This document shows positions 25,860 through 37,268 of a stretch of DNA of 64,000 nucleotides, piece by piece (position 1 is the stretch's first letter; each line of letters starts with the position of its first letter). The notes beneath the pieces were generated by a model. The model worked only from the letters and a program-made list of their open reading frames with translations. It did no database searches and was not told the origin of the DNA. A program made the position numbers and the translations under genes. This DNA comes from Sulfitobacter sp. CW3 (GTDB taxonomy: Bacteria > Pseudomonadota > Alphaproteobacteria > Rhodobacterales > Rhodobacteraceae), in contig NZ_JAHXRL010000002.1 of NCBI RefSeq assembly GCF_019392245.1, forward strand, positions 434,001-498,000, given 5' to 3'.

Positions 25860-26891
25860 ATGGTCGAAATCACGATACGGGGCGCAGGGATTTTTGGCCT
25901 GTCGGTGGCTTGGGCCTGCATCGCGCGTGGCGCGACCGTTCAAATCATCGACCCGTTTGGCGCGGCATCCGGTGCCAGCGGCGGAATCGTCGGTGCGCTG
26001 GCCCCGCATGTGCCCGAAAAATGGAGCGCAAAGAAAGCGTTTCAGTTGGACAGCCTTTTGATGGCCGAAACCTTCTGGCGCGAGATCGAGACGATAGGTG
26101 GTGCCCAATCAGGCTATGCGCGCAAGGGTCGCTTGCAGCCGATCATGAACGACCGTGGTGTGGAACTGGCGCAGCGCCGTGCCGAAGCGGCACAAGATTT
26201 CTGGCACGACAACGCTGTATGGCAAGTCGTTCAGGCCACGGGTGCCGATTGGGAACCCGTAAGCCCGACGGGTTGGTTGATCTATGACAGCCTCAGCGCG
26301 CTAATACACCCGCGCCAGGCCTGTACCGCATTGGTGACCGCCTTGCAGGCAAAGGGCGTCACGGTGCAGACCGAAGGCGACGATCAGGGGCAGGTTTTAT
26401 GGGCGACGGGCGTGGCAGGGTTGCAAGAGATGTCAGCCACATATGACCGCGTTGTCGGTGCTGGCGAAAAGGGGCAAGCCGCGTTGCTGGCCCATGACGC
26501 GCGCGGATTGCCGCAACTGTTTGCCGATGGTGTGCACATCATTCCGCACAGCGATGGCACCGTCGCCGTTGGATCAACCACTGAACGGTATTTCGACGCT
26601 CCCGATCAAACCGATGCGCAGTTGGATGACGTTATCACACGTGCCCGCGCTGCTGTGCCCGCTTTGGTAAATGCTCCGGTCATCGACCGCTGGGCCGGAT
26701 TGCGCCCGCGCAGTCACAGCCGCGCACCGATGCTGGGTGCCTGGCCCGACAAGCCCGGACATTTTATCGCCAACGGTGGTTTCAAAATAGGTTTCGGCAT
26801 GGCCCCAAAGATCGCCGACGTCATGGCCGATCTGTTGCTTGACGGGCGCGACACGATACCCGACGGGTTTCGGGTATCAGACAACCTTTAG
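25860..26891 (+). CDS. FAD-dependent oxidoreductase, probable stand-alone MnmC C-terminal (cmnm5U oxidase) half
   Basis: A 343-residue DAO-family flavoprotein with the FAD fingerprint IRGAGIFGLSVAWACIARGATV at its N-terminus, GASGGIVGALAPH near residue 38, and a C-terminal WAGLRPRSHSRAPMLG ... FIANGGFKIGFGMAP. MnmC2 would oxidise cmnm5s2U to nm5s2U, the substrate of MnmD. Divergent placement next to mnmD supports this. A glycine-oxidase-like role is the main alternative. The start at 25860 has AAGGA a few bases upstream; the 61-bp gap is a compact bidirectional promoter. Confidence 0.78.
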   Translation: MVEITIRGAGIFGLSVAWACIARGATVQIIDPFGAASGASGGIVGALAPHVPEKWSAKKAFQLDSLLMAETFWREIETIGGAQSGYARKGRLQPIMNDRGVELAQRRAEAAQDFWHDNAVWQVVQATGADWEPVSPTGWLIYDSLSALIHPRQACTALVTALQAKGVTVQTEGDDQGQVLWATGVAGLQEMSATYDRVVGAGEKGQAALLAHDARGLPQLFADGVHIIPHSDGTVAVGSTTERYFDAPDQTDAQLDDVITRARAAVPALVNAPVIDRWAGLRPRSHSRAPMLGAWPDKPGHFIANGGFKIGFGMAPKIADVMADLLLDGRDTIPDGFRVSDNL

Positions 26892-26936
26892 ACACCGACC
26901 CGCGCCCTGCTTAAGGCCAGTCAGCGTGCAGATACT

Positions 26937-27479
26937 CTAGCGGTCGGTTTCAGCGCGCAGCGATGCCATCAATTGCGTGAGCTCTCTTACATAGATTTCG
27001 CCCGTCAAACGCCCGTTCTCATCAAACGCGTTAGAGCTGTTGGCCAAATGAATTTCCGGCCCCTGCAAAATGCGCGTACGAAACGGGACCATGAAACTGC
27101 GCAAAATCAGCTGCGCGCGTTCGCCCCCCGCACGACCCGCCGCAGCGGACATAACCGCCAATGGCTTACCGGCCCAGGGATTACCCTCGACCCGGCTGAT
27201 CCAGTCGAGCGCGTTTTTCAAAACGCCGGATGGGCCTTTGTTATATTCGACGGTCGAAATCAGGATCGCATCAGCGCCGGCAATTTGATCTGCGGCTTTT
27301 TGCACCAAAGCCGGCACACCTGTCGCCGCTTGCTCGTCAGCATCAAACAGCGGAAACCGGATATCCGCCTCGACATAGTCGCAGGGACCAAAAAGACGGG
27401 CAGCCTCGGCCAAGAGCATCGAATTTGTCGATCCTTTACGCAGCGATCCAGAAAATCCGATAAGTTTCAAATTGGCCAT
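26937..27479 (-). CDS. NADPH-dependent FMN reductase family protein
   Basis: A 180-residue flavodoxin-like enzyme. It has the FMN phosphate loop FSGSLRKGSTNSMLL near residue 9, ISTVEYNKGPSGVLKNALDW near residue 95, and AVMSAAAGRAGG. Relatives reduce quinones, chromate, azo dyes or free flavins with NAD(P)H (ChrR/ArsH-like group). The physiological substrate is unknown. It is a single gene facing away from the MnmC2-like gene, with GGATCGCTGG as RBS region. Confidence 0.88.
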   Translation of the reverse strand: MANLKLIGFSGSLRKGSTNSMLLAEAARLFGPCDYVEADIRFPLFDADEQAATGVPALVQKAADQIAGADAILISTVEYNKGPSGVLKNALDWISRVEGNPWAGKPLAVMSAAAGRAGGERAQLILRSFMVPFRTRILQGPEIHLANSSNAFDENGRLTGEIYVRELTQLMASLRAETDR

Positions 27480-27540
27480 TCCAGCGATCCTTTTTCATAA
27501 ACATTGGATTACAAAATGTTCTAATGGCCCGAAAAAGCAA

Positions 27541-27566
27541 GAGGCCCCGGTGGTTACCGAGGCCTC
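27541..27566 (-). terminator. intrinsic terminator of the OmpA-family lipoprotein gene
   Basis: On the minus strand: GAGGCCTCGGT / ACCGGGGCCTC (one mismatch) with a 4-nt loop, followed by TTGCTTTTT. It is 24 bp beyond the stop at 27591. Confidence 0.85.
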
Positions 27567-27590
27567 TGTTCACGTAATCTTGGAACGGTC

Positions 27591-28259
27591 TTAGGACGCG
27601 TTGGGCAGAATAACGATGTCTACCCGGCGGTTCTGGGCTTTGCCGCTCGCGCTTAGATTGCTTGCAACTGGCTGGCTTTCGCCCCGACCAACGGACAGGA
27701 TACGCGACCCGGGAACGCCATTGTTGATCAGCACATTCGCGACAGCGCGTGACCGACCCTCGGACAGTTGTTGGTTATAGGACGCATCACCGTCGCTGTC
27801 GGTGTGCCCGATAATCTGCAGCGTCGAGTTGCTGTAAATGTTCACGTTGCGCGCCAATGCGGCCAGATCATCCTGCATGCCTGACTGCACGGTTGTGCTG
27901 TCTGTTGCGAACAAAATGTCCTGGGGCAGGGTCACAATCAGACGGTCGCCTGTGTTCGTGATGATCACATCACTATCCAGCTGGCGGCGCAATTCGGCCT
28001 CTTGTTTGTCCAGCGAATAACCGACGCCGGCACCGATGGCACCACCGGCCAACGCACCTACCAACGCGCCATCTGCACGGTTGCCGTCCCCTTTGGACAA
28101 GGCACCAATCAGGGCACCTGCGCCTGCGCCGATCAGGGCACCATTGCGGGTTTTAGCGTTTGGATCATTCGGGTTACCGCCGATCGGGCCCGGCTCACAG
28201 GCGCTTAGCGCCAATACACTGGTCAGCGCGACGGCGATTGTGGTTTTCGAAAATGTCAT
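27591..28259 (-). CDS. OmpA-family lipoprotein with glycine-zipper domain
   Basis: A 222-residue outer-membrane lipoprotein of the YiaD/Pal-like type. It has a signal ending in LALSAC (lipobox), a glycine-zipper segment GALIGAGAGALIGALSKGDG ... GALAGGAIGAGVGYSLD (residues 38-80), and a C-terminal OmpA peptidoglycan-binding domain (IIGHTDSDGDASYNQQLSEGRS, then NRRVDIVILP). It probably links the outer membrane to the wall. The start at 28259 gives a clean lipoprotein signal. A single-gene unit with its own terminator. Confidence 0.92.
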   Translation of the reverse strand: MTFSKTTIAVALTSVLALSACEPGPIGGNPNDPNAKTRNGALIGAGAGALIGALSKGDGNRADGALVGALAGGAIGAGVGYSLDKQEAELRRQLDSDVIITNTGDRLIVTLPQDILFATDSTTVQSGMQDDLAALARNVNIYSNSTLQIIGHTDSDGDASYNQQLSEGRSRAVANVLINNGVPGSRILSVGRGESQPVASNLSASGKAQNRRVDIVILPNAS

Positions 28260-28377
28260 AGTATCTTTCTGCCTTTGTTGGGGCCCCGTTCGGGCGAGGC
28301 ATGTCACCCTTTAACGCCCTACACGAAGTCTGGTTCCCAAGAAAAATATTTTGACATAGCAGTCGGCGCCAAGCCGC

Positions 28378-29253
28378 CTATGTACCCACATCCGCGCGGG
28401 CGGATTCGTAGGCCAGCAGCGCCCGTTTAACGGGAATACCCCAGTGATAGCCACCCAAACCACCTGATTTACGCAGGGCACGGTGGCATGGGATCAACCA
28501 ACTGATCGGGTTGCGCCCGACGGCAGTGCCCACGGCACGGACGGCTTTGGGCGTGCCGATGTTTTGCGCAATCTCGGAATAGGTTGTGACATTGCCCGAC
28601 GGAATACTCAGCAACGCCTCCCACACTTTTATCTGGAAAGGCGCGCCAATCAGATACATCGGGGCCTTATCGCCGCTACCCGCCCGCACCCCAAACGCGG
28701 TTTGGACCCAATCGTGTAAAAGGTCGGGATTCTCGACAAAGGTGGCACCGGGCCAGCGGCTGCGTAAATCTTCCATAGCTTCCGCTTCCCCTGTCTCGGC
28801 TGAGAAAGCGAGGCCGCAGATCCCCCGATCCGTACCCATCACCAACGCAGGGCCAAAGGGGCTATCAAACCAGCCCCATGAAATCTCCAACCCTGCACCT
28901 TTGCGGGCGAATTCTCCCGGGCTCATGGCCTCCCATCTTAGGAACAGATCGTGCAGACGACCGGACCCGGACAGGCCTAGTTCATGCGCTGCCCCAAGGG
29001 TGGTAAAGCGGTCGCGCAACAGGTCTTTGGCGTGATCCAGCATCAGGTATTGCTGATAACGTTTCGGCGACACCCCCACCCAGCGGGAAAAGAGACGCTG
29101 GAAATGTGGGGCGCTCATCCCCATTTGGCCAGCGATCTGATCCAGCGCCAAAGGGTCCGAGGCGTCATCGATCAAATCGATCGCACGGCGCATCACGCCA
29201 TAGTGATAGCCATCATCAGCGGCACGAGTCGGGGGTGTAAGATCCTGTATCAT
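28378..29253 (-). CDS. Ada-like AraC / O6-methylguanine-DNA methyltransferase
   Basis: A 291-residue two-domain protein. Residues ~15-115 form an AraC helix-turn-helix (LDQIAGQMGMSAPHFQRLFSRWVGVSPKRY); residues ~120-290 form the alkyltransferase, with the active site WLIPCHRALRKSGG (acceptor Cys near 255) and PFQIKVWEALLSIPSGNVTTY. It repairs O6-alkylguanine by suicide transfer. The zinc-binding phosphotriester domain of E. coli Ada (Cys38 region) is absent, so it cannot sense methylphosphotriesters in the classical way. Confidence 0.92.
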   Translation of the reverse strand: MIQDLTPPTRAADDGYHYGVMRRAIDLIDDASDPLALDQIAGQMGMSAPHFQRLFSRWVGVSPKRYQQYLMLDHAKDLLRDRFTTLGAAHELGLSGSGRLHDLFLRWEAMSPGEFARKGAGLEISWGWFDSPFGPALVMGTDRGICGLAFSAETGEAEAMEDLRSRWPGATFVENPDLLHDWVQTAFGVRAGSGDKAPMYLIGAPFQIKVWEALLSIPSGNVTTYSEIAQNIGTPKAVRAVGTAVGRNPISWLIPCHRALRKSGGLGGYHWGIPVKRALLAYESARADVGT

Positions 29254-29314
29254 ACCCCCAAACTAGGGATTGCGCCCTATTCAAGCGACCCGAAACTTGC
29301 GCCAAACGCAAACT

Positions 29315-29944
29315 TTACGCAGCAAGCAGATGTAACAGGTTTTCCTCAGGGCTGAGCAGATCACGCAGAAGGCCCGCCTCTTCTTTGGTCAGACAAACGC
29401 GCGGGGATCCGGTGGTACCGTCAAAAACCTTGCTCGCGCGCCGCAATTCAGGGGTCACATCCAACATCCAAGCCGTCTCGCGGCCGGTAGTTTCGGCCCA
29501 GATGCCGCAGGTCATGATCAGATCGTGATGCTCTGTTATAATGTGGTGATAGCTTAGCGCGGGTGCCCCCATTTCAAAGCGCGGCACGGTACGGCGGGAC
29601 AACGCACCAATTTCGGCCATTGCTTCGGCATGACCGAAATGCAGGGCCACATGATGCGACGCGACCAGCACATTGTGATGCGGTGAAAGACGCAAAGGTT
29701 CGACCAATCCTTCGGGTGCTGTGCTTTCTCGGGGGCGTAGATGGACAGGCGACGCCAATGGCAAACCATCCGGCCCGATGCCGCGTGATCGCTTGATTGC
29801 CAGGATCGGTTGCGCGCCGTGGTCACGGGTAATGACGTGATCACCTGATTCCAGCCATTCCACTGGCAGTTCGCCGTCCAATGTCATAATCATAGCGCCC
29901 GGACCGAAACCTGAAACCTTTGAAAACATCGTTTCCACTGCCAT
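29315..29944 (-). CDS. stand-alone Hint (hedgehog/intein-like) domain protein
   Basis: A 209-residue protein whose core matches the Hint_2 domain common in roseobacters: GFGPGAMIMTLDGELPVEWLESGDHVITRDHG, then HLRPRES, then LRLSPHHNVLVASHHVALHFG and LSYHHIITEHHDLIMTCGIWAET. The splicing Cys1/Ser1 of true inteins is not evident at the domain start (GAMI), so autoprocessing is doubtful. The start MAVETMFSKV at 29944 is preferred; an in-frame ATG at 29974 adds ten residues. Usually such domains end large secreted proteins; here no partner is attached. Confidence 0.82.
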   Translation of the reverse strand: MAVETMFSKVSGFGPGAMIMTLDGELPVEWLESGDHVITRDHGAQPILAIKRSRGIGPDGLPLASPVHLRPRESTAPEGLVEPLRLSPHHNVLVASHHVALHFGHAEAMAEIGALSRRTVPRFEMGAPALSYHHIITEHHDLIMTCGIWAETTGRETAWMLDVTPELRRASKVFDGTTGSPRVCLTKEEAGLLRDLLSPEENLLHLLAA

Positions 29945-30114
29945 TACCCATTCCCTTTTTACTGATTTTACCAAGTGCTACCGCCCGTTACACATGGCTA
30001 GTCTTATTGCCCGTGGGCGTAATTTAGCGAACAGAATGTGCAAATTAGGTAAACGCGCATTCTTGAACGCGCCCAGTCTTGCCCTGATTGAAAAATCCCC
30101 CCATACCAAGGCCC

Positions 30115-30759
30115 ATGGCCAAACCCCTTGATTATCACACCATCCGAGAGATCTTTACCCGGTTTCAGGCAGCAGATGCCGAACCCAAAGGGGAGCTAGA
30201 TCATACAAATGTATACACTTTGCTGGTGGCCGTGGCGCTAAGCGCGCAGGCAACCGATGCGGGGGTAAACAAGGCCACGAAATCCCTGTTCCAGATCATC
30301 GAGACGCCACAGCAGATGCTTGACCTCGGATTGGAGGAACTGACGGATCATATCAAATCCATTGGTCTGTTCCGCCAAAAGGCCAAAAACGTCATGAAAA
30401 TGAGCCAGATTTTGGTCGATGACTATGAGGGCGTCGTGCCAAACAGCCGTGCGGCCCTGCAATCGCTGCCCGGCGTTGGACGCAAAACAGCCAATGTGGT
30501 GTTGAACATGTGGTGGCATTACCCCGCCCAAGCCGTCGATACCCATATCTTTCGCGTGGGAAACCGCACGCGCATCTGCCCCGGTAAAACGGTCGATGCG
30601 GTTGAACGCGCCATCGAAGACAATATTCCCGTCGATTTTCAACTACACGCCCATCACTGGATGATCTTGCACGGTCGTTATCACTGCAAAGCGCGCAAGC
30701 CGCAGTGCAGAACCTGCATCATCCGCGATCTCTGCCCCTACGAGGACAAAACTGAATGA
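30115..30759 (+). CDS. nth: endonuclease III
   Basis: Bifunctional DNA glycosylase/AP lyase for oxidised pyrimidines. The 214-residue protein has the helix-hairpin-helix LPGVGRKTANVVLN (catalytic Lys near 123), the catalytic Asp in AVDTHIFRVGNR near 140, and a C-terminal [4Fe-4S] cluster CKARKPQCRTCIIRDLC. The ATG at 30115 is preferred over a TTG at 30088. The stop overlaps the PfkB-kinase ATG (ATGA). Confidence 0.96.
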   Translation: MAKPLDYHTIREIFTRFQAADAEPKGELDHTNVYTLLVAVALSAQATDAGVNKATKSLFQIIETPQQMLDLGLEELTDHIKSIGLFRQKAKNVMKMSQILVDDYEGVVPNSRAALQSLPGVGRKTANVVLNMWWHYPAQAVDTHIFRVGNRTRICPGKTVDAVERAIEDNIPVDFQLHAHHWMILHGRYHCKARKPQCRTCIIRDLCPYEDKTE

Positions 30760-31745
30760 CCCAATATGAAGTGGTTGGTATCGGCAACGCCGTTGTCGAT
30801 GTAATCTCGCATGCTGATGATGCGTTTCTTGGCGAAATGAACATCGAAAAAGGCATCATGCAACTGATCGAACGTGACCGCGCCGAAGACCTGTACGGCG
30901 CGATGGCGGACCGGATACAGACCCCCGGCGGATCAGTTGCCAATACGATTGCCGGTATTGGCGCGCTTGGCCTGCCGACGGCATTTATCGGTCGTGTGAA
31001 TAACGATGATCTGGGCACATTCTATGCGCAATCCATGATCGACGGCGGCACTGATTTCGTAAACGCGCCTGTCGCGGGCGGTTATCTGCCAACCTCGCGG
31101 TCGATGATCTTTGTGTCGCCGGATGGCGAAAGGTCGATGAACACCTATCTGGGCATCTCGACCGATCTGGGCCCTGCGGATGTGCCCGATGCGGTTGCGT
31201 CCTCGGCCAAGATCATGTTCCTCGAGGGGTATCTGTTCGACAAGGATCCGGGCAAGCAGGCCTTTCTTGAGGCGTCGCGTCTGACCCGCGCAGCGGGCGG
31301 CAAGGCTGGCATCGCGATTTCCGATCCTTTCTGCGTTGACCGTCACCGCGACGATTTCCTGCGCATGATCGCGGACGAGCTGGATTATGTGATCGGCAAC
31401 GAAGCCGAGATCAGATCCCTGTTCGAAACCGATGATCTGGAGGACGCGCTGGCCAAAACATCCGCGATGTGCGCCATGGTTGTCTGCACGCGTTCGGGCG
31501 ATGGCGTTACGCTGATCCGCGATGGCGAACGGGTCGACGTACCCGTGACCAAGGTCACGCCCGTAGATGCAACAGGTGCGGGCGATCAATTCGCTGCCGG
31601 TTTTCTATATGGCATGGCCACGGGCCGCGATCTGGAAACCTGCGGCAAGATGGGCCACATCTGCGCAGCCGAGGTGATCAGCCACGTCGGCCCCCGCCCG
31701 CAAACCGACATCATGACCCTTTTTAAAGAACACGGATTGGTTTGA
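30756..31745 (+). CDS. PfkB-family carbohydrate/adenosine kinase
   Basis: A 329-residue ribokinase-fold enzyme: VVGIGNAVVDVIS at the N-terminus, TPGGSVANTIAGIGALG near residue 50 (substrate-binding PfkB signature), and the catalytic/anion-hole VDATGAGDQFAAGFLYGMA near residue 270. Similar rhodobacterial proteins are annotated as adenosine kinases, but other nucleoside or sugar substrates are possible. Translationally coupled to nth; the GNAT gene follows after 3 bp. Confidence 0.88.
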   Translation: MTQYEVVGIGNAVVDVISHADDAFLGEMNIEKGIMQLIERDRAEDLYGAMADRIQTPGGSVANTIAGIGALGLPTAFIGRVNNDDLGTFYAQSMIDGGTDFVNAPVAGGYLPTSRSMIFVSPDGERSMNTYLGISTDLGPADVPDAVASSAKIMFLEGYLFDKDPGKQAFLEASRLTRAAGGKAGIAISDPFCVDRHRDDFLRMIADELDYVIGNEAEIRSLFETDDLEDALAKTSAMCAMVVCTRSGDGVTLIRDGERVDVPVTKVTPVDATGAGDQFAAGFLYGMATGRDLETCGKMGHICAAEVISHVGPRPQTDIMTLFKEHGLV

Positions 31746-31748
31746 TCT

Positions 31749-32342
31749 ATGCTGAGCGATGGTTTTCACGATGTGCCCGATGGCAAACTTGCGATGGTGG
31801 TAACCCATCTTGAGATGCGCGCCGCGCCGCCCCTGCGTGATGTGTCATTGCCCGATGGCGTAACCCTGCGAAAGGTCACTCCGACCCTTGAATGGTACCG
31901 CGACATCTTCAACCGTGTCGGCGCGCATGACTGGCTGTGGTTTTCCCGACTTCAGATGTCTGACGCCAAGCTGAACGCGATCCTGACAAATCCCGATATG
32001 GCGTATTACACCCTTAGCAAAGACGGTCAGGACGAAGCCCTGCTTGAGCTTGATTTCCGTCAGGCAGGCGAATGCGAACTGGCCTATTTTGGCCTGACAT
32101 CAAAACTGATCGGTGCTGGCGCGGGCCGCTATCTGATGAACCAGGCGATTACGGCCGCCTGGTCGCGGGATATCACGCGCTTTCACCTTCACACCTGCAC
32201 GATCGACAGCCCCCAGGCCGTGGCATTCTATATCCGCAGCGGGTTCACGCCCTATCGCCGCCAGATCGAAGTTGCCGACGACCCGCGGCTGACGGGCATG
32301 TTGGGGCGTGACGCGGGCCCCCATGTGCCGATCATCGATTAA
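31749..32342 (+). CDS. GNAT-family N-acetyltransferase
   Basis: A 197-residue acetyltransferase with the acetyl-CoA binding segment LTSKLIGAGAGRYLMNQAI near residue 115 and the C-terminal beta-strand/helix TIDSPQAVAFYIRSGFTPYRR. Its target is unknown. It lies 3 bp after the PfkB kinase, so it is the third gene of an nth-kinase-GNAT operon. Confidence 0.86.
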   Translation: MLSDGFHDVPDGKLAMVVTHLEMRAAPPLRDVSLPDGVTLRKVTPTLEWYRDIFNRVGAHDWLWFSRLQMSDAKLNAILTNPDMAYYTLSKDGQDEALLELDFRQAGECELAYFGLTSKLIGAGAGRYLMNQAITAAWSRDITRFHLHTCTIDSPQAVAFYIRSGFTPYRRQIEVADDPRLTGMLGRDAGPHVPIID

Positions 32343-32364
32343 GGGGCCACGCCAGTCGGGATGA

Positions 32365-33249
32365 TTACCCCATCCGTTCCGATGCGTATGATCCGGGGGA
32401 TGCGGGGAACACGACGGTCTTGTTGCCGTTCAAAAACACGCGGCGGTGGATATGCGCGTGGATAGCGCGGGCTAATACCTGACTTTCCACATCGCGGCCC
32501 AGTGATACGTAATCATTGGCGGATTGGGCGTGGGTCACACGAACGATATCCTGCTCAATGATCGGCCCTTCATCCAGATCGGCGGTCACATAATGCGACG
32601 TCGCCCCGATCAGTTTGACCCCGCGCTGGAACGCCTGCTTGTACGGGTTCGCGCCCTTAAAGCTGGGCAGGAACGAGTGGTGAATATTGATGATCCGCCC
32701 CGACATTTTCTGACACATCTCATCTGACAGAATTTGCATATAGCGCGCCAGCACGATCAACTCTGCGCCTGCTTCTTCGACCACGGCCATAATCCGCGCT
32801 TCGGCGTCGGCTTTGTTTTCCGGGGTGACTTTGATGCAATGAAACGGGATGTCATTGTTCACGACAACCTTTTGATATTCCATGTGGTTTGACACGACGG
32901 CAACGATATCGATTGGCAACGCGCCAATGCGCCAGCGGTATAGCAAGTCGTTCAGGCAATGCCCGAACCGCGACACCATGATGACGACTTTCATCTTTTC
33001 GGTCTGGTCGTGGAAATCATAGGTCATGTCGAAAGGGCTGGCGGTTGCGGCAAACCCTTGGGCCAGTTCAGCCAGATCAACGACATCATCGCTTTCAAAG
33101 CTGACCCGCATAAAGAAATTTCCCGTTTCCTTATCGTCGAACTGGGCACTGTCGGTAATGTTACAGGCATTATCAGCAAGGTAGTTCGCAATCGCGGCAA
33201 CGACCCCACGGGTCGACGGGCACGCAACGGTCAGGGCAAAGTTTTTCAT
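32365..33249 (-). CDS. purU: formyltetrahydrofolate deformylase
   Basis: Hydrolyses 10-formyltetrahydrofolate to formate and tetrahydrofolate, balancing one-carbon pools. The 294-residue protein has an N-terminal ACT domain (LTVACPSTRGVVAAIANYL) and a formyltransferase domain with RIINIHHSFLPSFKGANPY (catalytic His) and YVTADLDEGPIIEQD (catalytic Asp). The start MKNFALTVACPS at 33249 is the conserved N-terminus. The gene is convergent with the GNAT gene. Confidence 0.95.
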   Translation of the reverse strand: MKNFALTVACPSTRGVVAAIANYLADNACNITDSAQFDDKETGNFFMRVSFESDDVVDLAELAQGFAATASPFDMTYDFHDQTEKMKVVIMVSRFGHCLNDLLYRWRIGALPIDIVAVVSNHMEYQKVVVNNDIPFHCIKVTPENKADAEARIMAVVEEAGAELIVLARYMQILSDEMCQKMSGRIINIHHSFLPSFKGANPYKQAFQRGVKLIGATSHYVTADLDEGPIIEQDIVRVTHAQSANDYVSLGRDVESQVLARAIHAHIHRRVFLNGNKTVVFPASPGSYASERMG

Positions 33250-33442
33250 GGGTTCAGATCCAGTCAGAAAGGAAGCGGCACATGGCTTCGACAGGTTTGT
33301 GTTTCCCAAGCCGTTTGCGCCGTCAATACATCTGCACGCAAATGCGCAGCCAAAGCACAACAGCGGGCGCCCCTAAACGGCGCGGTGGTTTCCGATCATG
33401 CACAATGGTCGGTATTCGCTACGAAATAGGCAGTATAAAAAC

Positions 33443-33943
33443 CTATGAGATATCAGCAGCCACAAGGTGCGGGCGGAACGCCGCGACGACGGCCTGATAC
33501 ACCTCGCGTTTGAACGGCACGATATTGTCGACCAGATCGTCAACGGGCAGCCAACGCCATTCCGAAAACTCTTGATGATCCGTTTCTAGATTGACCTCGG
33601 AATCCGCGCCGTGAAAGCGCAACAGGAACCATTTTTGTTCCTGACCGCGAAAACGGCCCTTCCAGATGTTGGGCACCAGATCATGCGGCAGATCATAGGG
33701 CAGCCATGTATCGGTCTCGGCCACGACAGACACGGAATCCGCGCGCACGCCGGTCTCTTCCTCAAGCTCGCGCAGGGCGGCAACCTGGGCGGGTTCGTCT
33801 TTCTCAACGCCGCCTTGGGGCATCTGCCACGCTTCTTGGTCACGGTCCCTGCGCTGCCCGACAAAGACGTGGCCATCGGCATTCATCAGCATCACGCCGA
33901 CACAGGGGCGGTAGGGCAGTTTGGCGATTTCTTCGGGTGTCAT
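33443..33943 (-). CDS. rppH: RNA pyrophosphohydrolase (Nudix)
   Basis: Removes pyrophosphate from the 5' end of mRNAs, starting decay; related to dinucleoside polyphosphate hydrolases. The 166-residue protein begins with the RppH-like [13 protein letters not shown], then [13 protein letters not shown], and has a complete Nudix box (G-x5-E-x7-REUxEExGU) ending [11 protein letters not shown] near residue 60. No gene is visible in the 193-bp gap between it and purU. Confidence 0.94.
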   Translation of the reverse strand: MTPEEIAKLPYRPCVGVMLMNADGHVFVGQRRDRDQEAWQMPQGGVEKDEPAQVAALRELEEETGVRADSVSVVAETDTWLPYDLPHDLVPNIWKGRFRGQEQKWFLLRFHGADSEVNLETDHQEFSEWRWLPVDDLVDNIVPFKREVYQAVVAAFRPHLVAADIS

Positions 33944-34048
33944 GGCGGGGCCTTTGGATTGGATCGGTTCAGCGCGGGCCTATCACAAAAGCCAACCCCA
34001 TGTATATTGGCTTACGCAGCGTTGTGCGTGACAGATGCCAACGCTTAA

Positions 34049-36121
<2,073 letters not shown>

Positions 36122-36180
36122 TATTGCCCTTGCGCAGATAGGATGCGAAACTCCGCCCTCACCAGCTGAGGGCGGTCCAC

Positions 36181-37122
36181 ATGCCGATTTGCGTTTTTGA
36201 TATCTTTGCCGATGGTACGACATCGGTGCCGACCGATACGAACCTTACCGGCCCGGGGGAATATCGCTGGTGGCATTTCGACCTGACCGACGAAATGCTG
36301 GAACCCTGGGCGCGCGAACAGCTGCATGAAATTCCCGCCGGATCGCTGATCCAGAAACAAACACGACCCCGCTGTGACCTCTTTAACGGCGGGCTGATCC
36401 TGAACTTGCGCGGCATCAACATGAATGCCGGTCAGGCGGCCGATGAAATGGTGTCGGTCCGAATGTTCATCCAATCCAATCTGCTGATTACCGTGCGGCG
36501 CAAAAAGGTCTTTGCCATCGACACGATCCGCCAATCTGCGGTGGCACAAAATGCGCCGACCAGCCCGGCCAAGTTTATCGAAGCACTGGTGAGCCGGCTC
36601 ACACGTCGGGTTCAGGAACATGTCGAAAGCATTGATGCGCAGGCCGAGTTCTTTGAAATCGACTTGGAAGACAAAGAAACGCCCATGCCACATGAACTGC
36701 CGGAAATCCGACGCAGCGTGATCCGGCTGCGGCGATATCTTGATCCGCAACGTGCAGCGCTTAGCAAACTTGCCGCCCTTGATATCCCGCTGATCCCACA
36801 AGACAGCCAGCTTGAACTGCACGAACAGGCCAACAGCGCGCTGATCGCGGTCGAAGAACTGGACGAGCTGCGCGAGCGCCTTGTGTCCGTGCAGGAAGAA
36901 CATGACGCCAACGTCGCCCAACGCCAAGCGCGGCATGGATATGTGCTGTCTGTGGCTGCGGCACTCTTTCTGCCGCTCGGGTTTATCACGGGCCTGTTTG
37001 GGGTGAACGTCGGTGGCATGCCCGGCACCGGCCACCCTTGGGCCTTTGCTTTCCTGTGCTTGGGCATGGTGGTTCTTGCGGCACTGATGTTCGCCCTGCT
37101 CAGAAAGCTGCGTTGGATCTGA
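36181..37122 (+). CDS. zntB: CorA-family zinc transporter ZntB
   Basis: A 313-residue protein with a large soluble N-terminal domain, a long helix, and two C-terminal transmembrane helices. The loop between them carries FGVNVGGMPG instead of the GMN of magnesium channels, the form seen in ZntB. The second helix ends in basic LLRKLRWI. Expected to move Zn2+ across the inner membrane. The ATG at 36181 follows the FadH-like gene by 59 bp. Confidence 0.88.
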   Translation: MPICVFDIFADGTTSVPTDTNLTGPGEYRWWHFDLTDEMLEPWAREQLHEIPAGSLIQKQTRPRCDLFNGGLILNLRGINMNAGQAADEMVSVRMFIQSNLLITVRRKKVFAIDTIRQSAVAQNAPTSPAKFIEALVSRLTRRVQEHVESIDAQAEFFEIDLEDKETPMPHELPEIRRSVIRLRRYLDPQRAALSKLAALDIPLIPQDSQLELHEQANSALIAVEELDELRERLVSVQEEHDANVAQRQARHGYVLSVAAALFLPLGFITGLFGVNVGGMPGTGHPWAFAFLCLGMVVLAALMFALLRKLRWI

Positions 37123-37268
37123 AGCGACTCAGATTGCCGTAATTTCCATTGTTTCTCTGACGCAAACGATCCACGTAATAACCTTGCTACTGACCCACCC
37201 CTGCCGTGATCTTGCCCGATTTGGCTCGCATATCTCTGACAACTCAGATGATAGAAAAGGGGACGGCA

